From Rhizobium sp. CG5 (GTDB lineage: Bacteria > Pseudomonadota > Alphaproteobacteria > Rhizobiales > Rhizobiaceae): a stretch of DNA of 64,000 nt. This document shows, piece after piece, positions 60,361 to 64,000 of the stretch. Where the stretch lies: positions 124,001 through 188,000 of the forward strand of contig NZ_JABAEF010000009.1 of the NCBI RefSeq assembly GCF_023701945.1. Reading direction: 5' to 3'. The notes under the pieces are model-generated. The model did not search any database, was not told the origin of the DNA, and saw only the letters and a list, made by a program, of their open reading frames with translations. The translations under genes and the position numbers were made by a program. Within the stretch, counting starts at the first letter, position 1, and the number at the start of each line of letters is the position of its first letter.

Positions 60361-61062
60361 ATGGCTGATCAACTTCAGCTGCGCACGGTCGAATCCCTGC
60401 GCGGACCTTCCGTAACCGAGCTTGTTTTCGAGCACCTCTATCATCAGGTCGTCGAACTGGAGCTGCCGCCCGGCACCAAGCTGTCGGAGGTGGAAGTGGC
60501 CAAGCAGATGGGTGTTTCGCGCCAGCCGGTGCGCGACGCGTTCTACCGGCTGTCGCAGCTCGGCTTCCTGCTGATCCGGCCGCAGCGCGCCACCGTCGTC
60601 ACCCATATTTCGGAGGAGGGCGTGCATCAGGCCCGGTTCATCCGCACGGCGCTGGAAATGGAAACGGTACGGGCGGCAGCAGATCGGCTGACGACGGAGC
60701 AGATGGACCGGCTGGACGCCTTGATCGAACGGCAGCAGGCGGCGATCGACAGTGGTGACAGGGTGCTGTTCCATGCGCTGGACGATGATTTTCACAAGCA
60801 TATCTGCGACATGTCCGGCCATGATTTCGCCTGGGCGCTGATCCGCGAGAGCAAGGCGCATATGGACCGGGTGCGGTATCTCAGCCTGTCGTTCGGCGCC
60901 CAGAGTGCGCTTGACGATCACAAGGCGATCATGGCAGCGCTGCGCAGCCGGGATGGCGATCAGGCGGCGGCCAGCATGCGCATCCACCTGTCGCGCATCA
61001 AGACGATCATCAGCCGGATCCGCGAGAGCCACGGACAGCATTTTGCAATGGACGAGAAATGA
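60361..61062 (+). CDS. GntR-family (FCD) regulator of uronate catabolism
   Basis: Regulator of 233 residues. The winged helix is at about residues 18-85 (MGVSRQPVRDAFYRLSQLGF, wing RPQRATVV) and the FCD domain follows (DDDFHKHICDMS, LDDHKAIMAALRSRD, MRIHLSRIKTIIS). TGGAGG lies just upstream of the ATG. It is cotranscribed with kdgK (ATGA overlap) and divergent from the ten-gene uronate operon. By position it is the functional counterpart of ExuR/UxuR. Confidence 0.92.
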   Translation: MADQLQLRTVESLRGPSVTELVFEHLYHQVVELELPPGTKLSEVEVAKQMGVSRQPVRDAFYRLSQLGFLLIRPQRATVVTHISEEGVHQARFIRTALEMETVRAAADRLTTEQMDRLDALIERQQAAIDSGDRVLFHALDDDFHKHICDMSGHDFAWALIRESKAHMDRVRYLSLSFGAQSALDDHKAIMAALRSRDGDQAAASMRIHLSRIKTIISRIRESHGQHFAMDEK

Positions 61063-61973
61063 CCGATATGCAGACAGACATCATGACCATCGGCGAATGC
61101 ATGGTCGAACTGGCGCCGCGCGAGGATGGCGCCTTCAACCGCAATTTCGCCGGCGACACGTTCAACACCGCCTGGTACCTGCGCCACGTCCTGCCGGTGG
61201 AAACTCGGGTCCACTACTGCTCGGCGCTCGGCACCGATCGCATTTCGGACCGCATGCTGGCCTTCATGCAAGCCGCCGGGATCGGCACGGACAGGATCCG
61301 GCGCATCGCGGATCGTACCGTCGGCCTCTACATGATCGAACTCGACAAGGGCGAGCGCAGCTTCATCTACTGGCGCGACAGATCCGCCGCCAAGCTGCTG
61401 GCCGAAGACCGTGACTGGCTGGCGAGCGCGGTGGCCGGCAAATCGCTGCTGCTGTTTTCCGGCATCACGCTGGCGATCCTCTCCGACGACCACCGCGCCA
61501 TCCTGCTGGAGGTGCTGGCAAGTGCGCGGGCCGATGGTGCGTCGATCGCCTTCGACCCTAACATGCGGCTGCGGCTCTGGCCGGATGCCGACACCATGCG
61601 CCGCGCCGTGACGCAGGCGGCAGAGGTCGCCGATATCGTCCTGCCGTCCTTCGACGAGGACAGTCCGAATTTCGGCGATGCCTCGCCCGAGGACACGATC
61701 GCCCGGTATTTCAAGGCGGGCGCGTCGACGGTTGTGGTCAAGAATGGTGCGGGGCGGGTCTTTGCCAGGAATGCGGACGAGGGCACGGTGACCTTCGATC
61801 CGCAGCCGGTGACGGATGTGGTCGATACGACGGCGGCCGGCGACAGTTTCAATGCCGGGTTCCTGGCGGCGCGTCTGTCGGGCGCGCCGATGGCCGAGGC
61901 CATTGCCAAGGGGGCCGCGCTTTCCGCCAGGGTCATCCGGCAGCGGGGGGCACTGGTCGATCTCGCGGGGTGA
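61059..61973 (+). CDS. kdgK: 2-dehydro-3-deoxygluconokinase
   Basis: PfkB/ribokinase-family kinase of 304 residues: N-terminal TIGECMVELAPREDG, substrate region NFAGDTFNTAWYL, and the ATP/anion-hole signature DTTAAGDSFNAGFL with catalytic Asp. It phosphorylates KDG, the common product of UxuA, UxaA and KduD, to KDPG. Overlaps the regulator by 4 bp; its stop is only 6 bp from the convergent fuconate dehydratase stop. No KDPG aldolase is adjacent. Confidence 0.93.
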   Translation: MTDMQTDIMTIGECMVELAPREDGAFNRNFAGDTFNTAWYLRHVLPVETRVHYCSALGTDRISDRMLAFMQAAGIGTDRIRRIADRTVGLYMIELDKGERSFIYWRDRSAAKLLAEDRDWLASAVAGKSLLLFSGITLAILSDDHRAILLEVLASARADGASIAFDPNMRLRLWPDADTMRRAVTQAAEVADIVLPSFDEDSPNFGDASPEDTIARYFKAGASTVVVKNGAGRVFARNADEGTVTFDPQPVTDVVDTTAAGDSFNAGFLAARLSGAPMAEAIAKGAALSARVIRQRGALVDLAG

Positions 61974-61979
61974 GAGCGT

Positions 61980-63257
61980 TCAGCCCTTGAAGGTGTAATC
62001 CGCTATCGACTGGGCCTTCATCTCGATCGAGAAGCCGGGCAGGGAGGGCGGCATATAGGCGGCGTCCTTGATCACGCAGGGGTCGAGGAAATGTTCGTGC
62101 AGGTGGTCGACATATTCGATCACCCGGCCGTCCTTGGTGCCGGACACGGCGATATAGTCGATCATCGACAGATGCTGCACATATTCGCAGAGGCCGACGC
62201 CGCCGGCATGGGGCCAGACCGGCAGGCCGTATTTCGCGGCCATCAGCAGCACGGCCAGCACCTCGTTCAGCCCGCCCATGCGGCAGCTGTCGATCTGCAC
62301 GATGTCGATGGCGCCACCGGCAATCATCTGCTTGAAGACGATACGGTTCTGGCACATCTCGCCGGTCGCCACCTTGACCGGGGCGATCGCCTCGCGGATC
62401 GTTTTGTGGCCGGCGATGTCGTCCGGGCTGGTCGGCTCCTCGATGAAGAACGGCTTGTAGACGCTCAATTCCTTGACCCAGTCGATCGCCTGGCCGACCT
62501 CCCAGACCTGGTTGGCATCGATCATCAGGTGGCAGGTGTCGCCGATCACTTCGCGGGCGATGCGCAGGCGCCGCTTGTCGTCCTCAAGATCGCGGCCGAC
62601 CTTCATCTTGATATGGGTAAAGCCTTCATCGACGGCGTCCTGGCAGAGCCGGCGCAGCTTCTCGTCGGGATAACCGAGCCAGCCGGCCGATGTGGTGTAG
62701 CAGGCATATCCGTCGCGCTTCAGGTTGGCGATGCGCTCGGCCTTGCCGGGTTCGGCCTTCCTGAGGATAGCCAGCGCCTCCTCCGGCGTCAGGGCATCGG
62801 TCAGGTAACGGAAATCGACGATCGAGACGATCTCCTCCGGGCTCATGTCGGCGACCAGTTGCCAGACCGGCTTGCCGGCCTGCTTGGCCATCAGGTCCCA
62901 GACGGCATTGACGACGGCGCCGACGGCCAAATGCATGGCGCCCTTGTCCGGGCCGATCCAGCGCAGCTGGCTGTCGCCGGTGATATGGTGCCAGAAGCGG
63001 CCGGGATCGGCCTTGACCCAATCGAGGTCGAGGCCGATCACCAGATGCTTCAAGGCATCGATCGCGGCGCAGCAGATTTCATTGCCGCGACCGATGGTAA
63101 AGGTCAGGCCATGCCCCTCCAGCCCGTCCTGATCCGTGCCCAGAATGACATAGGCGGCCGAATAGTCGGGATCGGGGTTCATGGCATCCGATCCGTCGAG
63201 ACTCGCGGATGTGGGGAAGCGCAGGTCGATGCTGCGCAGGCTGGTGATCTGGGTCAT
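61980..63257 (-). CDS. L-fuconate dehydratase (enolase superfamily)
   Basis: Enolase-superfamily dehydratase of 425 residues. FPTSASLDGSDAMNPDPDYS at the N terminus, KMKVG lysines, metal ligands in MIDANQVW, FIEEPTSPDD and VATGEMCQNR, and His in WPHAGGVGLCEYVQHL closely follow Xanthomonas L-fuconate dehydratase. It converts L-fuconate to 2-keto-3-deoxy-L-fuconate. ATG 63257 chosen over far longer open frames that run into the next gene. It lies 35 bp after an FAH hydrolase gene. Confidence 0.92.
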   Translation of the reverse strand: MTQITSLRSIDLRFPTSASLDGSDAMNPDPDYSAAYVILGTDQDGLEGHGLTFTIGRGNEICCAAIDALKHLVIGLDLDWVKADPGRFWHHITGDSQLRWIGPDKGAMHLAVGAVVNAVWDLMAKQAGKPVWQLVADMSPEEIVSIVDFRYLTDALTPEEALAILRKAEPGKAERIANLKRDGYACYTTSAGWLGYPDEKLRRLCQDAVDEGFTHIKMKVGRDLEDDKRRLRIAREVIGDTCHLMIDANQVWEVGQAIDWVKELSVYKPFFIEEPTSPDDIAGHKTIREAIAPVKVATGEMCQNRIVFKQMIAGGAIDIVQIDSCRMGGLNEVLAVLLMAAKYGLPVWPHAGGVGLCEYVQHLSMIDYIAVSGTKDGRVIEYVDHLHEHFLDPCVIKDAAYMPPSLPGFSIEMKAQSIADYTFKG

Positions 63258-63292
63258 GGGTCTGCCTTGGCGTTCTCTATATTGCGTTTCGA

Positions 63293-64000
63293 TCAGGCGT
63301 CGGCGCGAAACGTCTGCTTCTGGGTGCCAAGGCCTTCGATGCCAAGTTCCACGACGTCGCCGGCCTTCAGGAAGCGCTGCGGCTTCATGCCCATGCCGAC
63401 GCCCGGAGGAGTGCCGGTGGAGATGACGTCGCCCGGATGCAGCGACATGAACTGGCTGAGATAGGAGACGACATGGGCGACGCCGTAGACCATGGTCCTG
63501 GACGAGCCGTTCTGCATGGTTTCGCCGTTGACTTTCAGCCACATGCCGAGGTTCTGCGGATCGGCGATCTCGTCCTTGGTGACGAGCCAGGGGCCGATCG
63601 GGCCGAAGGTGTCGCAGGACTTGCCCTTGGTCCACTGGCCGGCCCGCTCGGTCTGGAAGGCGCGCTCGGAGACGTCATGGCTGACGCAATAGCCGGCGAC
63701 GTAGTCCAGCGCATCGGCTTCCGAGACATATTTCGCCGTCTTGCCGATGACGACGCCGAGTTCGACTTCCCAGTCGGTCTTTTCCGAACCGCGCGGGATC
63801 AGAACATCGTCATTGGGGCCAACGATGGCCGAAGTCGCCTTCATGAAGATCACCGGCTCCGGCGGAACCGTAGCGCCGGTTTCGGCGGCGTGGTCGGAGA
63901 AATTCAGGCCGATGCAGATGAATTTTCCAGTCCCGGCGACGCAGGCGCCGATGCGATCGGCGGTGAGTTCCGGCAGGGTGCTCGGATCGATGGCGGCCAG
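63293..64000 (-). CDS. FAH-family hydrolase, N terminus outside window
   Basis: Partial gene (235 codons visible plus stop) that continues past the window end: the frame stays open to the last base, encoding the usual FAH lead-in FICIGLNFSDHAAETG, then PEPVIFMKATSAIVGP, metal site WEVELGVVIG, GYCVSHDVSERAFQ and ISTGTPPGVGMGMKP. In L-fucose catabolism an FAH protein hydrolyses 2,4-diketo-3-deoxy-L-fuconate to pyruvate and lactate, and the adjacent fuconate dehydratase supports that assignment. Ureidoglycolate-lyase-like annotation is the generic alternative. Confidence 0.88.
   Translation of the reverse strand: MAAIDPSTLPELTADRIGACVAGTGKFICIGLNFSDHAAETGATVPPEPVIFMKATSAIVGPNDDVLIPRGSEKTDWEVELGVVIGKTAKYVSEADALDYVAGYCVSHDVSERAFQTERAGQWTKGKSCDTFGPIGPWLVTKDEIADPQNLGMWLKVNGETMQNGSSRTMVYGVAHVVSYLSQFMSLHPGDVISTGTPPGVGMGMKPQRFLKAGDVVELGIEGLGTQKQTFRADA

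Noticed and set aside
1-64000. CRISPR arrays, insertion sequences, prophage or toxin-antitoxin genes
   Set aside because: No repeated spacer-type arrays, transposase or integrase motifs, or paired small toxin/antitoxin genes were seen on either strand.

Overview
The window reads as an alphaproteobacterial, Rhizobiales-type genome in the Rhizobium/Agrobacterium group. The evidence is a complete chvE-gguA-gguB-gguC set with divergent gbpR, an L-arabinonate dehydratase closely resembling the rhizobial enzyme, a DUF1127 mini-gene followed by CCUCCUCCC-loop (cuckoo-type) small RNA hairpins, many FCD-type GntR regulators, and TRAP and polar-amino-acid ABC transporters. Coding density is high and I see no rRNA, intact tRNA, insertion sequence, CRISPR or prophage.

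Layout. 1-5.4 kb: a GntR regulator, a creatinase/ectoine-hydrolase-like M24 protein, and an operon of a DUF1989 protein with a one-permease polar amino-acid ABC transporter; probably uptake and breakdown of an unidentified nitrogenous compound. 5.6-6.1 kb: DUF1127 gene plus four anti-Shine-Dalgarno hairpins. 6.4-20 kb: housekeeping and envelope genes (FtsK-type translocase without membrane segments, thioredoxin-reductase-like flavoprotein, small exported protein, pbpC coupled to a thioester alpha-2-macroglobulin, CynX-type exporter with its GntR regulator). 20.4-23.4 kb: GntR regulator, enolase-superfamily dehydratase, DMT transporter.

From 23.5 kb to the end (apart from pntAB at 46.8-49.8 kb and a small DUF454 gene) the window is a sugar-acid catabolic region. 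(i) 23.5-33.8 kb: D-xylonate block with TRAP transporter, XylX-like FAH protein, FCD regulator, GlcD-like oxidase, DenD-like and 3-hydroxyisobutyrate-dehydrogenase-like enzymes and xylonate dehydratase; two similar operator-like dyads may tie its promoters together. (ii) 34.3-45.4 kb: nine same-strand genes from chvE to dgoA, coding for sugar import, oxidation of L-arabinose/D-galactose, dehydration, and both downstream routes (2-oxoglutarate semialdehyde for pentoses, KDPGal kinase/aldolase for galactose). (iii) 49.9-62 kb: uronate/pectin operon of ten genes (uxaC, TRAP PQM, kdgF, kduI, kduD, uxuB, uxuA, uxaA) with divergent regulator and kdgK. (iv) 62-64 kb: L-fuconate dehydratase and an FAH hydrolase cut by the window end.

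Metabolic logic: pentonates from blocks (i) and (ii) can converge on the single 2-oxoglutarate semialdehyde dehydrogenase at 36-37.5 kb, while uronates and unsaturated pectin fragments converge on KDG and KdgK. No sugar lactonase, xylose dehydrogenase, obvious KDPG aldolase for the uronate block, or separate tagaturonate reductase is visible here, so those steps must be supplied elsewhere or by promiscuous enzymes.
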